A DNA stretch of 64,000 nt from assembly GCF_032884065.1 (NCBI RefSeq), contig NC_088866.1:50166068-50230067 (forward strand). The letters are read 5' to 3'. Positions 1 to 10,536 of this stretch are shown one piece after another; within the stretch, counting starts at the first letter, position 1; every line of letters starts with the position of its first letter. The notes beneath the pieces are model-generated. The model worked only from the letters and a program-made list of their open reading frames with translations, ran no database searches and had not been told where the DNA came from. A program made the position numbers and the translations under genes. The DNA is from Artemia franciscana (Eukaryota; Arthropoda; Branchiopoda; Anostraca; Artemiidae).

Positions 1-546
1 CCATGTAAATTTTTCAAGGAATAAAAAATTTATCAAAAAAATATGGACAGGAAACTTAAGGTGAAAGACAATTCCTCTCTCTGTCTCTCCCATGCCTAAA
101 TCAAAAAAAAAAATTATTGTTTGAGGTAACTCTATTTAAAGAAAAGTCTTTTATGAGAAAAGTGCATTTTATGCCAGAATTATCGCGCAAATTAAAGAAT
201 TTTTTGTCCAAGGCTCTTAAAAAGCCTTCAAATACTTCCTGGAAAGGTCTTAAACCCCTTCCTTGTATACAAAAATTGACTGTTCTGTTTTCCATGCATA
301 TCATTATGTTTGGAAATGGGACGATAAGGAACTTGTTTTATACAATTTAAAAGGTACAGTTATTTAAAATGACAAAAAAAATAAATAAAAAAAATTGAAA
401 TACGAATACTGTTAGAGTTATGGCCCCTTTGCAGGGCCATAAATTTGAAAAAAAAGCTACAATAATAAAATGCATCTTTATTTTTATATATATATTAAAA
501 ATGACAGTGAAAAAAGACATGACTAACATGAATTAATAATAAAAGT
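1..546. other. 3' flank of the EED gene, no further gene seen
   Basis: This AT-rich stretch lies downstream of the minus-strand EED frame. It holds a possible polyadenylation signal (listed separately) and a short perfect inverted repeat, TATGGCCC at 419-426 and GGGCCATA at 434-441 with a 7-nt loop. The open frames here are short, low in complexity and match nothing I recognise. No poly(A)-like tract follows EED in its own direction, which would have appeared as a T-run on the plus strand. Confidence 0.5.
477..482 (-). promoter_or_regulatory. Candidate AATAAA polyadenylation signal of EED
   Basis: The minus strand reads AATAAA here, about 65 bases past the EED stop codon, which is a usual distance for a short 3' UTR. 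In DNA this AT-rich the hexamer also occurs by chance, so this is only a candidate. Confidence 0.4.
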
Positions 547-1815
547 TTAGCGCAAAAGATCTGGAGAATCATCATTAACACTATCATCTTCATCCTTGAT
601 TTTATCCCATCTCCAAATCGTTTGATCATCACAAACACAAATAATAACTGAACCATCACGTGATATAGCAGTTTGTCTCACTGCAGTGTTACACTTCGGA
701 TGTGATAGTAGAACATGTTTAGCCTCCATCAAATTGTCAATATCTAGATCCCATACATAAGTTTTGCCAAATTGATTCCCAAGTGCGAGCACTTTATTAT
801 TTACATTCAAACCAAACCTGATATACCACAGCTCACAGTCGGCAACAGTTAAAACATGAAGTTTACTAATTTGTGAGCCTTTAATTTCAGAGCTGTTAAT
901 TTTCCCTGGTTTCCAAAGGACAATCTCATTTTCACATGCTTTTGAAGCCACAAAATCGCCAATCCAACGAACACAGTCCACATAGTTCCTATGTATATCC
1001 CTAGTAGAGAAAACAGGGAAGTTAACCTGAACTGTCTTATAATGTTTATTATTTAGTTTAGCTGAATCCCAAAGGGCTCCTTTCATTAACTCACTCCCAA
1101 TATCCCAAATCTTCAATGAGTGGTCCATCCCTCCAGAAACAATCCATCTCCCATCCCTACTAAAATCCGCACTGATTGCTTCACTTCTATGTCCATCAAC
1201 CCCACCTAATACCGCAATCAGCTTATCAGATCTCATATTCCATAATCGAATTGAATAGTCTTTTGACACACTCATTAGTACATCAGTTAACAAGGGATGG
1301 AATTGTAATTCATTAATAGCTGTACCATGACCAATATAATTCTTGATACACTTTCGTGTTGCTAAGCTAAATACACGAATTACACCCTTTTCACCAGCGG
1401 CTGCAAGAATTGGCCTTCCCGTTTCTTTATCAAAAGACCACGCACATGTAAAAAATTCTTCAGCATGAGGACCAGGGCTTGGATCTGCAAATATACATAT
1501 CACCTTAATCGCACCAGATGGACAACATTCATATACAGTAACTCTGTTGCTGCCAGCCGTGGCAAATATTTTAGGTGAGTCGTCTTTAAGATGGTCGTTA
1601 AATCGAACCCCAAATAGTGATTTTCCATGATCTTCAGTTACACTGGACTTTAAAACATACCCTATCTTTGGAGGTGGTTTCGAACTACCTTTTCTCTTTC
1701 TTTTACCAACAGCTTTTGTGTCATTTGATGATATTGTTGAAAAACTGTGCAAACTCGATGTATCATCATCAGATGCTACTTCGCCAGAACTATCATCAAC
1801 TGCTCTTGATCCCAT
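547..1815 (-). CDS. EED: Polycomb protein EED / ESC (WD40 subunit of PRC2)
   Basis: EED is the WD40 scaffold of Polycomb repressive complex 2. It binds the EZH2-type methyltransferase and reads trimethylated H3K27, so that the mark spreads on chromatin. The 422-residue product has a low-complexity acidic/Ser N-terminus (1-35), a basic patch KRKRK (38-42), then a seven-bladed propeller from about residue 65 to the end. Family signatures include SLFGVRF (66-72), FFTCAW (121-126), GHGTAINEL (162-170), SVSKDYSIRLWN (182-193), GGMDHSLKIWDI (228-239), FSTRDIHRNYVDCVRW (269-284) and IWRWD (400-404). I chose the Met at 1815 because it starts the Ser/acidic tail normal for EED. The frame stays open to 1944, but that part is hydrophobic and runs toward a minisatellite. 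Human EED is 441 residues, so this is near full length. There is no intron in the coding region. A possible acceptor (TTCTTCTTCTAG) lies about 28 bases upstream of the ATG, which would allow a 5' UTR intron. Identity is firm; whether this is the ancestral gene or a retrocopy is open. Confidence 0.95.
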   Translation of the reverse strand: MGSRAVDDSSGEVASDDDTSSLHSFSTISSNDTKAVGKRKRKGSSKPPPKIGYVLKSSVTEDHGKSLFGVRFNDHLKDDSPKIFATAGSNRVTVYECCPSGAIKVICIFADPSPGPHAEEFFTCAWSFDKETGRPILAAAGEKGVIRVFSLATRKCIKNYIGHGTAINELQFHPLLTDVLMSVSKDYSIRLWNMRSDKLIAVLGGVDGHRSEAISADFSRDGRWIVSGGMDHSLKIWDIGSELMKGALWDSAKLNNKHYKTVQVNFPVFSTRDIHRNYVDCVRWIGDFVASKACENEIVLWKPGKINSSEIKGSQISKLHVLTVADCELWYIRFGLNVNNKVLALGNQFGKTYVWDLDIDNLMEAKHVLLSHPKCNTAVRQTAISRDGSVIICVCDDQTIWRWDKIKDEDDSVNDDSPDLLR

Positions 1816-1907
1816 CTCAAACAATGGAATGAAATATTTATACCTAGAAGAAGAACAATGTTTACAATAAAATGGCAAGTAATAACTACTAAACAGAGAA
1901 AAGATTC

Positions 1908-2600
1908 TCTTTAAACAGAGAAAACAAAGAGAAACTAAAATCAATACAGAAAAATAATTAAAATATGAGAAGAAGATAAAAACAGAAGAATAAGGTGCTA
2001 CAGAAATTTTGACCGCATATCCAACAATGGTCTATCAGGACTTAAAACAGAGAAAAACTAAAATCAACAGAGAAAAAAGGATTAAAATACGAGAAGAAGA
2101 TAAAAACAGAAGAAAAACAAGGGTCTGCCAGGACTTAAAACAAAGAGAAACTAACATCAATAGAGAAAAAAGGATTGAAATATGAGAAGAAGATAAAAAC
2201 AGAAGAAAAATATGCACAGACATTTTGACCATATAATTCAAAAACGGTCTATCAGCACTTAAAACAAAGAGAAACTAAAATTAATAGAGAAAAAAGGGTT
2301 GAAATATGAGAAGAAGATAAAAACAGAAGAATAAAATGCTACAGATATTTTGACTGCATAATCAACAAAGGTCTATCAGGACTTAAAACAAAGAGAAACT
2401 AAAATTAATAGAGAAAAAAGGATTAAAATATTAGAAGAAGATAAAAAAGAAGAAGATGAAACGGAAGAAAAACATGCTACAGATATTTTGATCGCATAAT
2501 CTACAAGGGTCTGTCAGGACTAAAAACAAAGAGAAACTAAAATCAATAGAGAAAAAACGATTAAAAAATGAGAAGAAGATAAAAACAGAAAATTAAAAAT
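1908..2600. repeat. Minisatellite of about 125-bp units, roughly 5.5 copies
   Basis: Successive units share AAACAAAGAGAAACTAAAAT, a GAGAAAAAAGGATTAAAATA-like block, GAGAAGAAGATAAAAACAGA and GGTCTATCAGGACTT. Unit starts fall near 2041, 2131, 2255, 2381 and 2520. The 2041 unit is shortened to about 90 bp and the 2381 unit is lengthened by extra GAAGAA-type sequence. The plus strand is strongly purine-rich. The array lies immediately upstream of the EED frame, and the N-terminal extension of that frame runs into its edge. Confidence 0.85.
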
Positions 2601-3337
2601 TTAATTAAGACAACCGAAAAAAAAAACATGCAAACCAAACATGTAACAGAGCTACTCCTGTCCAATTCAGCAAGTAGTCAATATTAGGCATCAATTAACA
2701 ATTGGATTACTCTGGTCAGATTCAGATCATAACTGAAAACCAAAAAAAACACCATCTACAAACTTAGTTAATTCTTATTGCTTTTCTTTATATGTTGCGA
2801 TAGCTGGCTATTTGGCTTTAGGCCCACATCTTTACAGACTAAATTTTGATTGTCATTCCAGGCTAAAGAATAAATTTTGTGATTTCTTCATTTTTTTTCT
2901 GGTGTTATGTAGAGCTAAGCTATAAGTTTTTTTTAAGCTATAAAAAAATACGTTCCTAAAGAACCAAATTTTAAAACGATTAGAAATAAGTTATATACTT
3001 AAAAACTTAAAATGAACAAATTAATGAATAAATGAAACCCAAAACAAACAAATTAAAAGGAATAATCACATCAAACATAGGAAAGAAGAGTATAATTGGA
3101 AAAAAGAGGAGGCACAAACTGTAGATTTTGTTCTTTGGTTCAGGAGACTTTATAACACCTCAGCTGCAATATTACTGTCAAGTAAACAAACAAACAAATA
3201 TTTTCTCAAGACTAAAGATAAAGCCAGACACGAGTGAAATACTTAATGAAAGCCGAAACTTCGGAAGGGTAACTACCTTCCAGGAAATTATGATGCTGGT
3301 TAACTCCAGTGTGAGAATTTGAGAAAAACCTTCCAGG
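2601..3337. other. No gene recognised
   Basis: AT-rich sequence with only short frames that show no domain or splice-site support. I see no repeat structure I can define here. Confidence 0.4.
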
Positions 3338-3640
3338 AACAATAAAACATGAATGTGGAAGGTCTAAAATTTTACAATGTAGAAGGTAGATGAAATACTT
3401 TAAGGAAAATAGTCTGCGAAGTAGCATATGATGTCTTAGAGAGGAAAGTTAGAAACACAGCTAGGAATATTAGTGAAAATGCTTTCAGTTTGGTAGGGGT
3501 TACTATAAGAAACATTCGAGTGATATATCATGCAAGAATTAGATGAATGTAAAGAAAAGTATTATAATATGAATCAAGGGGGTGTGAAATAAAAACAAAG
3601 GATTACTGAGGATCTGGATGATGCTGCCAGATGGCATGAT
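3338..3640 (+). mobile_element. RTE-like LINE fragment, region before the reverse transcriptase
   Basis: This block reappears with few changes at 7697-8010. One frame reads EVAYDVLERKVRNTARNISE around 3420-3470, which looks like the linker between endonuclease and reverse transcriptase of the RTE-like LINE whose 3' part recurs throughout this window. Several stops and indels show it is dead. The family assignment rests on resemblance to LINE proteins I remember, not on a search. Confidence 0.6.
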
Positions 3641-3993
3641 AGTCCCTGTGCCAGCCCTCTAAACCCTCTGTGCCAGCACACTAAATTCAACGAAAACTCC
3701 ATAAAAGGCAATTCAACGCCGTAGAAATACCTGATTAATCAAAGCTTTTTCTTTCGATACCCAGACGATATATGTCAGAGACGGGATTTGGTGTTTTATA
3801 AGAAGGGGGAGCAACTGTAAACTTTGCTGCCCCCTGCCATGCAAACAATACTTTAAATATTACAATTTTTGATCAAAGATATTACAATTTAAGTTTGTTT
3901 TACCGCCCACCGGGCATGCCGCCCGTGGCGCTTGTCCCCTCTAGCCTCCCCCCAGATCGGGCCCTGATATATGCCTACGTTTCTTTATGCATG
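3641..3993. other. No gene recognised
   Basis: Unassigned sequence, locally GC-richer around 3900-3960 (GCCCACCGGGCATGCC). It joins a LINE fragment to a foldback element and may be old repeat. Confidence 0.35.
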
Positions 3994-4291
3994 TTAAATA
4001 AAAAAAAACAAGTTTTTTTAACTGAAAGTAAGGAGCGACATTAAAACTTAAAACGAACAGAAATTACTTCGTATATGAAAGAGGCTGCTTCCTCATCAAC
4101 GCCCCGCTCTTTACGCTAAAGTTTGACTCTGTGTCTCAATTCTTCTTTTTAAAAAGTAAAAAACTTTAGCGTAAAGAGCGGGGCGTTGAAGAGGAAGCAG
4201 CCTCTTTCATATACGAAGTAATTTCTGTTCGTTTTAAGTTTTAATGTCGCTCCTTACTTTCAGTTAAAAAAACTTGTTTTTTTTTATTTAA
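3994..4291. repeat. Foldback element with 131-bp inverted arms
   Basis: The left arm (3994-4124) and right arm (4161-4291) are almost perfect reverse complements, separated by a 36-bp loop. Recognisable blocks are GTAAGGAGCGACATTAAAAC on the left and its complement GTTTTAATGTCGCTCCTTAC on the right, with TTTACGCTAAAGTTT near the loop. A second, more diverged copy lies at 6783-7077. There is no coding content, as expected for a nonautonomous foldback/MITE-like element. Confidence 0.85.
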
Positions 4292-4990
4292 TTTCTGAAC
4301 GTTTTTGAATCAATGCATGTTTTGATTTTGGTTCTCCGCAGAGGAATAATTAAAACGAAATTTGCATTTTTTTTTTTTTTTTTTTTGCTAAATAGCTTTC
4401 TCATAATTTTGATCGAATGATTTTGAGAAAAAAAGAGCGGGGGAGGAAGCCTAGTTGCCCTCCGATTTTTTGGTCAATTAAAAAGGCAACTAGAACTTTA
4501 AATTTTTTACGAATATCTTTATTAGAAAAGATTTACGTAACTTATAAATTAGCTTACGTAAAGAACTTTTGTATTCTCATATTTTTATTACATATATGAG
4601 GGGGTTCGCCCCCTTGTCAGATCCTCGCTCTTTACACTAAAGCTTAAATTTTGTCCCAATTCATTAAGAATGACCCCAGAATCACAAAAGCCGTAGAATA
4701 AATAGTTGAAATTACTAAAAATACTTTAACGTAAAGAGCGAGGTATTAGGAGGAGGTGAGCCCCTCAAATGGGTAATAATTTCTGTTTGTTTTAAGTTTT
4801 AATGCTGTTCCTTACTTCCAGCTGAAAGAACTTTTTCATATTTATTTTTTCATTGTGTTTTTAAATAATGCTAGTAAATCCTGCGCTCCCTTCATGGAGA
4901 TTTTCTTCCCCCATGACAAATTATCGATGGAAAGTTCCCCCAGCATATCCCCCTCTTCTCAACCCCTCCCCCAACCAAAAAAATCCTCCT
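4292..4990 (+). repeat. Interspersed noncoding repeat complex, forward copy
   Basis: The order of motifs here (CTGAACGTTTTTGAATCAAT, a long T-run, GCCTAGTTGCCCTCC, CGTAAAGAGCGAGG, then TCATGGAGATTTTC and CCCCCATGACAAATTATCG) is found in reverse order and complement at 6236-6782. A second, diverged foldback-like unit sits inside (about 4620-4830). The longest frame (4417-4599) is a shadow of the repeat. Confidence 0.7.
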
Positions 4991-5760
4991 GAAAACGCCT
5001 GTACATTTCCAAATAACCATTACTATATGTAAGCATTGGTCAAAGTTTGTAACTTGTTGCCCCTCCCATGGGGACTGTGGGGGAGTAAGTCGTCCCCAAA
5101 GACATAGTTATAAGGTTTTTCGACTACGCTGAATAGAATGGCTATCTCAGAATTTTGATCCGTTGACTTTGGTAAAATAATTAGCCTGGGAGGGGGCCTA
5201 GGTGCCCTCCAATTTTTTTGTCACTTAAAAAAGGCACTAGAACTTTTCATTTCCGTTAGAATGAGCCCTCTTGCAACATTCTAGGACAACTGGGTCGATA
5301 CGATCACCCCTGGGGGAAAAAAACAAAAAAAAAACAAAAAAACAAATAAACACGCATCCGTGATCTGCCTTCTGGCAAAAAATACATAATTCCACAATTT
5401 TGTAGATAGGAGCTTGAAACTTCTACAGTAGGGTTCTCTGATACGCTGAATCTGATGGTGTGATTTTCGTTAAGATTCTATGACTTCTAGGGGGCGTTTC
5501 CCCCTATTTTCTAAAATAACGCAAATTTTCTCAGGCTCGTAACTTTTGATGAGTAAGACTAAACTTGATGAAACTTATATATTTAAAATCAGCATTAAAA
5601 TGCGATTCTTTTGATGTAGGTATTGGTATCAAAATTCCATTTTTTAGAGTTTTGGTTACTATTGAGCCGGGTCGCTCCTTACTACAGTTCGTTACCACGA
5701 ACTGTTTGATAATTTTGAATTTCGTCATACAGTTAATCTTTAAAAAGAGTCTTTCCAAAT
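4991..5760 (+). repeat. Interspersed noncoding repeat with CCGGGTCGCTCCTTACT end
   Basis: Noncoding repeat-like sequence with the motifs CCTAGGTGCCCTCC (about 5198) and GAGCCGGGTCGCTCCTTACT (about 5665-5684). Related 'GTGCCCTTTTAA...TTGGAGGGC' wording occurs in the 17.6-19.2 kb array and at 53.4-53.6 kb. The two overlapping opposite-strand frames (5531-5762) have no protein signature. Confidence 0.5.
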
Positions 5761-5804
5761 GAAAAAGTTAAAAGCAACATAATAACTTCGAACGGAAGCT
5801 ATTT

Positions 5805-5958
<154 letters not shown>

Positions 5959-6150
5959 ATTTTTTGTTAGTTTTTCATTTCATATTCACTCCCTCAAATG
6001 TGAGGGGGCTACCACCCACCCCCTCAGTCATCATCGCTTACGTCCGAATGTAATGTTTTGCACAACATTACTTCCAGAATGATAATCATTCACTCTTGAA
6101 ATGCTTCAGGGGTGAAAATCATACACCCCTGAGAAAAAATGTACCCATGA

Positions 6151-7680
6151 AATGGGTGCTAGAATAGGTTTGAAAATTAATGTTAAGAAGACTAAGTCAC
6201 TAAGGTTAGGAATAAGTGAAGATGAAAAGGTGAACTTTCCGTGGAGGAATTTATCGTGGGGGAAGAGAATTTCCATGAAGGGGAGCAGGATTTTTTAGCA
6301 TTTTTTTAAGAGCAATGAAAAAATAAATATGAAAAAGTTTCTACACCTGAAAGTAAGGAACAACATTAAAACTTAAAACGAATAGAAATTATTACACATG
6401 CGAGGAGTTCACCTCCTTCTAAGACCTTGCTCTTTAAGCTAAAGTAATTTTAGTAATTTCAACTATTTATTCTACGGCCTTTGTGATTCAGGGGTCATTC
6501 TTAAGGAATTGGGACAAAATTTAAGCTTTAGCGTAGAAAAAAAACAATATTAATATATTTACTAATATTAGTAAATTTTACTAATAAAAACGTTCGCAAA
6601 ATTAGAAGTTCTAGATACCTTTTTAAGTAACCAACCTTTTTTTTTCCCAAAATCATCCGATCAAAACTATGAGAAAGCCATTAGCCAAAAAAAAAATGAA
6701 TTAATATGCAAATTTGGTTTTAATTATTCATGTGCGGAGAGCTAAAATCAAAACATGCATTAATTCAAAAGCGTTCAGAAATTAAATAAAAAAAACAAGT
6801 TTTTTAACTGAAAGTAAGGAGCGACATTAAAACATAAAACGAACAGGAATTACTCCGTATATGAAAGGAGCTGTTCCCTCCTCGACGCAACGCTCTTTAC
6901 GCTAAAGTTACTTACTGTTTTAAAAAGTAGAATTGAGAGACAGAGTCAATCTTTAGCGTAAAGAACGCTACGTTGAGAGGGAACAGCAACTTTCATATAC
7001 GGAGTAATTCCTGTTTGTTTTATGTTTTAATGTCGCTCCTTACTTTCAGTTAAAAAAAACTTGTTTTTTTATTTAATTATTAGTAAAGACGGTGGGAGCA
7101 GTGAAGATGTTAAGAATAGAATAGCCAAGGTTCAGGGTGTTTTTTTTTTTTTTTTTACATTTAAAAAAGTCTGGAAGAATAGGAAGATAAGTCTGCAAAC
7201 CAAGATTAGAATATTGGAAGGTATAGTGATGATCGTTGTCAAATATTGCTCTGAAGCATGAGCGCTCCGAAAAGCAGATGAATATTCACTAGATGTTCTC
7301 CAGAGAAATTGCCTACGGATTGATCTGGGTACCCGGCTGACTAACCATATTTATAACAGTAAGCTGTGCGAAAAATGTGGTTCAATCCCGCGTTGTAGGG
7401 CTATAATGAAAGAAATAAGATGGTTATGGCACTTTCTGCGGATGAACGATGACAGATTGCCGAAGATTGTCCATTTTGGCCAACCATCTAGGGCTAAACG
7501 GACAGGAGGTCGTCTTCGTCTGGACTGGGAGGATGTCATAAAGAAAGATTTAAAGGAAATGGGAACTTCCTGGGAGGGTGTAAAGAGGGATGCTTTGAAT
7601 ATATAGGGATGAAGGAGGAGCGTGCATAGCTGTATTGGCCTCAGGCGGCTTGGTATTGCGGTGAGTTTTTAGTAGTAGTA
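6151..7680 (+). mobile_element. RTE-like LINE 3' portion, split by an insertion
   Basis: The LINE sequence at 6151-6235 (reading GARIGLKINVKKTKSLRLGI) resumes at 7078 (ISKDGGSSEDVKNRIAKVQG) and runs to the end of the element. This gives RT C-terminal text such as KIRILEGIVMIVVKYCSEA (7205-7261) and the terminal domain with DDRLPKIVHFGQPSRA and GRLRLDWEDVIKKDLKEMG (7440-7606). The copy ends in a (TAG)n run at 7670-7693. In the 44-kb copy the two parts are separated by only about 55 bases, so 6236-7077 is an insertion. Stops and indels show it is inactive. Confidence 0.8.
6236..7077 (-). repeat. Repeat complex inserted in a LINE, inverted relative to 3994-4990
   Basis: This block carries, in reverse complement and opposite order, the units seen at 3994-4990. 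It ends in a foldback unit at about 6783-7077 whose arms pair GTAAGGAGCGACATTAAAAC with GTTTTAATGTCGCTCCTTAC. The copies have diverged by scattered substitutions and small indels, so they are separate insertions of one family rather than a fresh duplication. Confidence 0.75.
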
Positions 7681-7696
7681 GTAGTAGTAGTAGTAA

Positions 7697-8130
7697 TAAC
7701 AATAAAACATGAAAGTGGAAGGTCTAAAATTTGACAATGTAGAAGGTAGACGGAATACTTTTAGGAAAATAGTCTGCGAAGTAGCATATGGTTTCTGAAA
7801 GAGAAAGTTAGACACACAGCTAGGAATATTAGTGAAAATGCTTTGGGCTTGGTAGAAAGAGGGGGGGGGTCTACAAGAAATATTTGAGTGATATATCATG
7901 CAAGAATTAAAGGAATGTAAATAAAAGTATTATAATATGAGTCAAGGAGGTGTGGAATGGAAACCAGGGATTATTGAGGATATGGAAGACGCTGCCAGAT
8001 GACATAATAGTACAATATTGCTTTGACATATTAAAAAATTGATAGGGAGTAGTCAATCTGGACTTGTTTCAGCTAAAAATAGGAATGGCGCCTCAATTAA
8101 TATTAAAAAAGGTGTTAAAGAGAGACCACT
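7697..8130 (+). mobile_element. RTE-like LINE fragment, pre-RT region
   Basis: Directly after the (TAG)n tail of the previous LINE copy comes a second copy of the 3338-3640 block. It continues further, including text that reads SSQSGLVSAKNRNGASINIK (about 8048-8107) in one frame. It has stops and frameshifts. LINE identity is inferred from similarity among copies and the RTE-like protein wording. Confidence 0.65.
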
Positions 8131-10087
8131 CCAGACAGTCTAAACAGCTTGAGTGATGTTGGTATTTTACTGAAAAGGATGTATATCTTAGTTTTTTAGC
8201 TCTTTATTTTGGGCTGCAATCTTGAAAGGCCTATGCACCCAACTAAAAAAAAAAAAAAATCATTAGGATCCTCTTGGCAAGGGGGCTTATGGTTTAGCAT
8301 TTCAAGCAGTTCATAAAAAACAGCTAGTTGGCCCTTTTTAGCATACCATTTACAGGCAACCAATATTATTTTTCCTATTTATTGCAAACTGGGTCTGCTT
8401 GAAGCAAGAACTTCCAAATACAAGTCCCAACCCAACTGAGAAAAAAAATTGTACTTCCAGTTTTCGATGCCCTTGTCCCTATTCAAATTTCTTGCCCATG
8501 TCCTTTCCCTTTGCTCAGGTACTTTCAGGAGTATGTTTCAAGCCAATCAGAGAAACATACAACTTTTAGTCTTTTTGGGGGGAAATCATTTTTTTTTGTG
8601 CAGTGGGTCCTCTGAACCTAATGACTTAGGATAGAATAATAAAACATGACAACATGGGAAAAATTAAATTTTTGATCCTTTTGGGCAATTTTTGATTTTA
8701 CATTATGTTCCACTTGGCACAGGGATTGGAGACCAAAAAATTGTATTTGTCCCTTTAGCCCAGACAACAATTATTGAAAGCTTCAAATCAATTGGAAAAA
8801 AGTTAGTGTAGCAATTTTGATTCCCTATATTTCAAGAGCCACTCCCTAACTAAAGAAGGAAACTCATCATTTTTTTTCATTTTTTTTCTTGAGCATAATG
8901 ATCTCCATGCTCCATAGACTTACAGATTATAAGTTTCAAAATAAAGACACATTAAATACGGTGGCTGGTCCTTGCCCTCCACGGAAAATACCCCCCCTCC
9001 CACCGCAAAATACCTCGCCATGGAGTATATAGAAAAGTAGAAATTGATTTAGTCTAATAGAAAAAAGATGTGATTTTTTTTCATGAAAAAGACTGTTAAT
9101 AACAAACAAACAGAAATTAATTTCAAAAACTTTTTCCACGCAACAAGTTTGTCAAAGAAAAGTAAAAAACTTCATTAGGCCAAAAATGATTAGAAATTAA
9201 TTCAAAGCTTTTTTCAAAGCTTAAATCTACCACAAATAACCATCAATAAAAAAATGAAACCCAAAAACAAACAGAAATTATGATAAATAACCAAGTCAAA
9301 CTCAAAACAAACAAAAGTTGACATGACAAGGGCTGACAACCCCCACGCCTTCTCAAGACCAGAACATAGTTTGCACTTTACAGGAAACAAAGCACATTTT
9401 AAATATCTTATTTTTTTTTATTTTAATGACGTTGTTTGCAGCTCTAGACACCATTTTCCTTCTTGTTTCACGTTGTTAAATGGCCGAAAAAATTGAACTG
9501 AAACGGATTAGCCTTATAACAACATTGCATTGATGCTAATCATCCAAATCAGTTTTCTATTGGACATAGATCTACAGTCGTTGTCAACATTGCTGGCCAA
9601 CATAAACAGTTAAAATACCTTATTTCCCTTCAAATTCTAATTGAATAGTTTCCTTGTAAATCAAAACCTTAGTAGCACAATAACTTTCTATAATACCTTA
9701 GAGAACTTAAGAAATTATTAAAAACCTTTTTTTAGTTATACAGCAGCAGCTGTAGGTCTATCAGGAAAGCTATGCTTCACAGCCGAGTAGTTTCTTTGGC
9801 AGAGTTTTAATTAAATTATTTGTTTTAGGAAATTAATATGTTGATTTTCAAACTGTTTTTTTCCAAAAATTGAAAATACTTAGAAAAAGGGGGGTTGTTT
9901 AATCTCTTAGGAAAGACGGGGTGAAAAAAGGCAGATACAAGAAGTAGAGTTACGGTGGTTGCTTTATAAGTAAAACTTTCTAATCTTATGACTCAAACCG
10001 AAATAAAATCAGCTAGCACAATTGTTGCTTGAGTTCACCAACAACATGTGCCATAAAATCCTTGTTGAATAAGGGGAGAGGATTGTC
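8131..10087. other. No gene recognised
   Basis: About 2 kb of AT-rich sequence without a convincing frame, splice-linked exon or RNA gene. A C-rich block at 8978-9018 resembles the C-rich flanks of the short MITEs further right, but it is too short to define. Confidence 0.4.
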
Positions 10088-10167
10088 AATGAACCAAGGC
10101 ATGCAATAACACACGGATAACAATAGTAGCATTTTTCGTCCACTATCTTACAATGCCTTGGTTCATT
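10088..10167. repeat. 15-bp perfect inverted repeat
   Basis: AATGAACCAAGGCAT at 10088-10102 is matched by ATGCCTTGGTTCATT at 10153-10167, with 50 bases between. It could be a tiny MITE remnant or a chance palindrome; no target duplication is evident. Confidence 0.6.
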
Positions 10168-10200
10168 TTCCCATTATTTGAACAAAGCCTTATCTCCCAG

Positions 10201-10536
10201 GGCCTGCAAAAAAAGGTAAAGGGCAACTTTGAGGTCAGTTCTTCTATTGGAATTACCATAAGAACCAAATTACATATGAAGCATGGCTGACAATAATGCA
10301 GCTGTGAAGGGCAAAATTGAAGGAGGATTTTGAATCATATTCTAATAATGCGAAATATTGGTCTCCGGGGCCTGCAAAAAAAAGAGAAAAGGGTAACTTT
10401 GAGGTCAGTTCTCCAATTGGAATTACCACAAGAATCAAATTACATATGAAACATGGCTGACAATGATGCAGCGTGAAGGGCAACATTGCAGGAGGATTTT
10501 GAATCATTTGCTAATAATGCGAAATATTGCAGAACC
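10201..10536. repeat. 168-bp tandem duplication, two copies
   Basis: GGCCTGCAAAAAAA starts at 10201 and again at 10369. The following sequence (AACTTTGAGGTCAGTTCT, TTGGAATTACCA, AGGAGGATTTTGAATCAT, TAATAATGCGAAATATTG) is repeated with a few substitutions and short indels. The short minus-strand frames here are shadows of the repeat. Confidence 0.85.

Noticed and set aside
1816-1944. N-terminal extension of the EED frame by 43 codons
   Set aside because: It is hydrophobic and Ser/Phe-rich, unlike EED N-termini, and leads into a minisatellite. The Met at 1815 begins the normal acidic/Ser tail.
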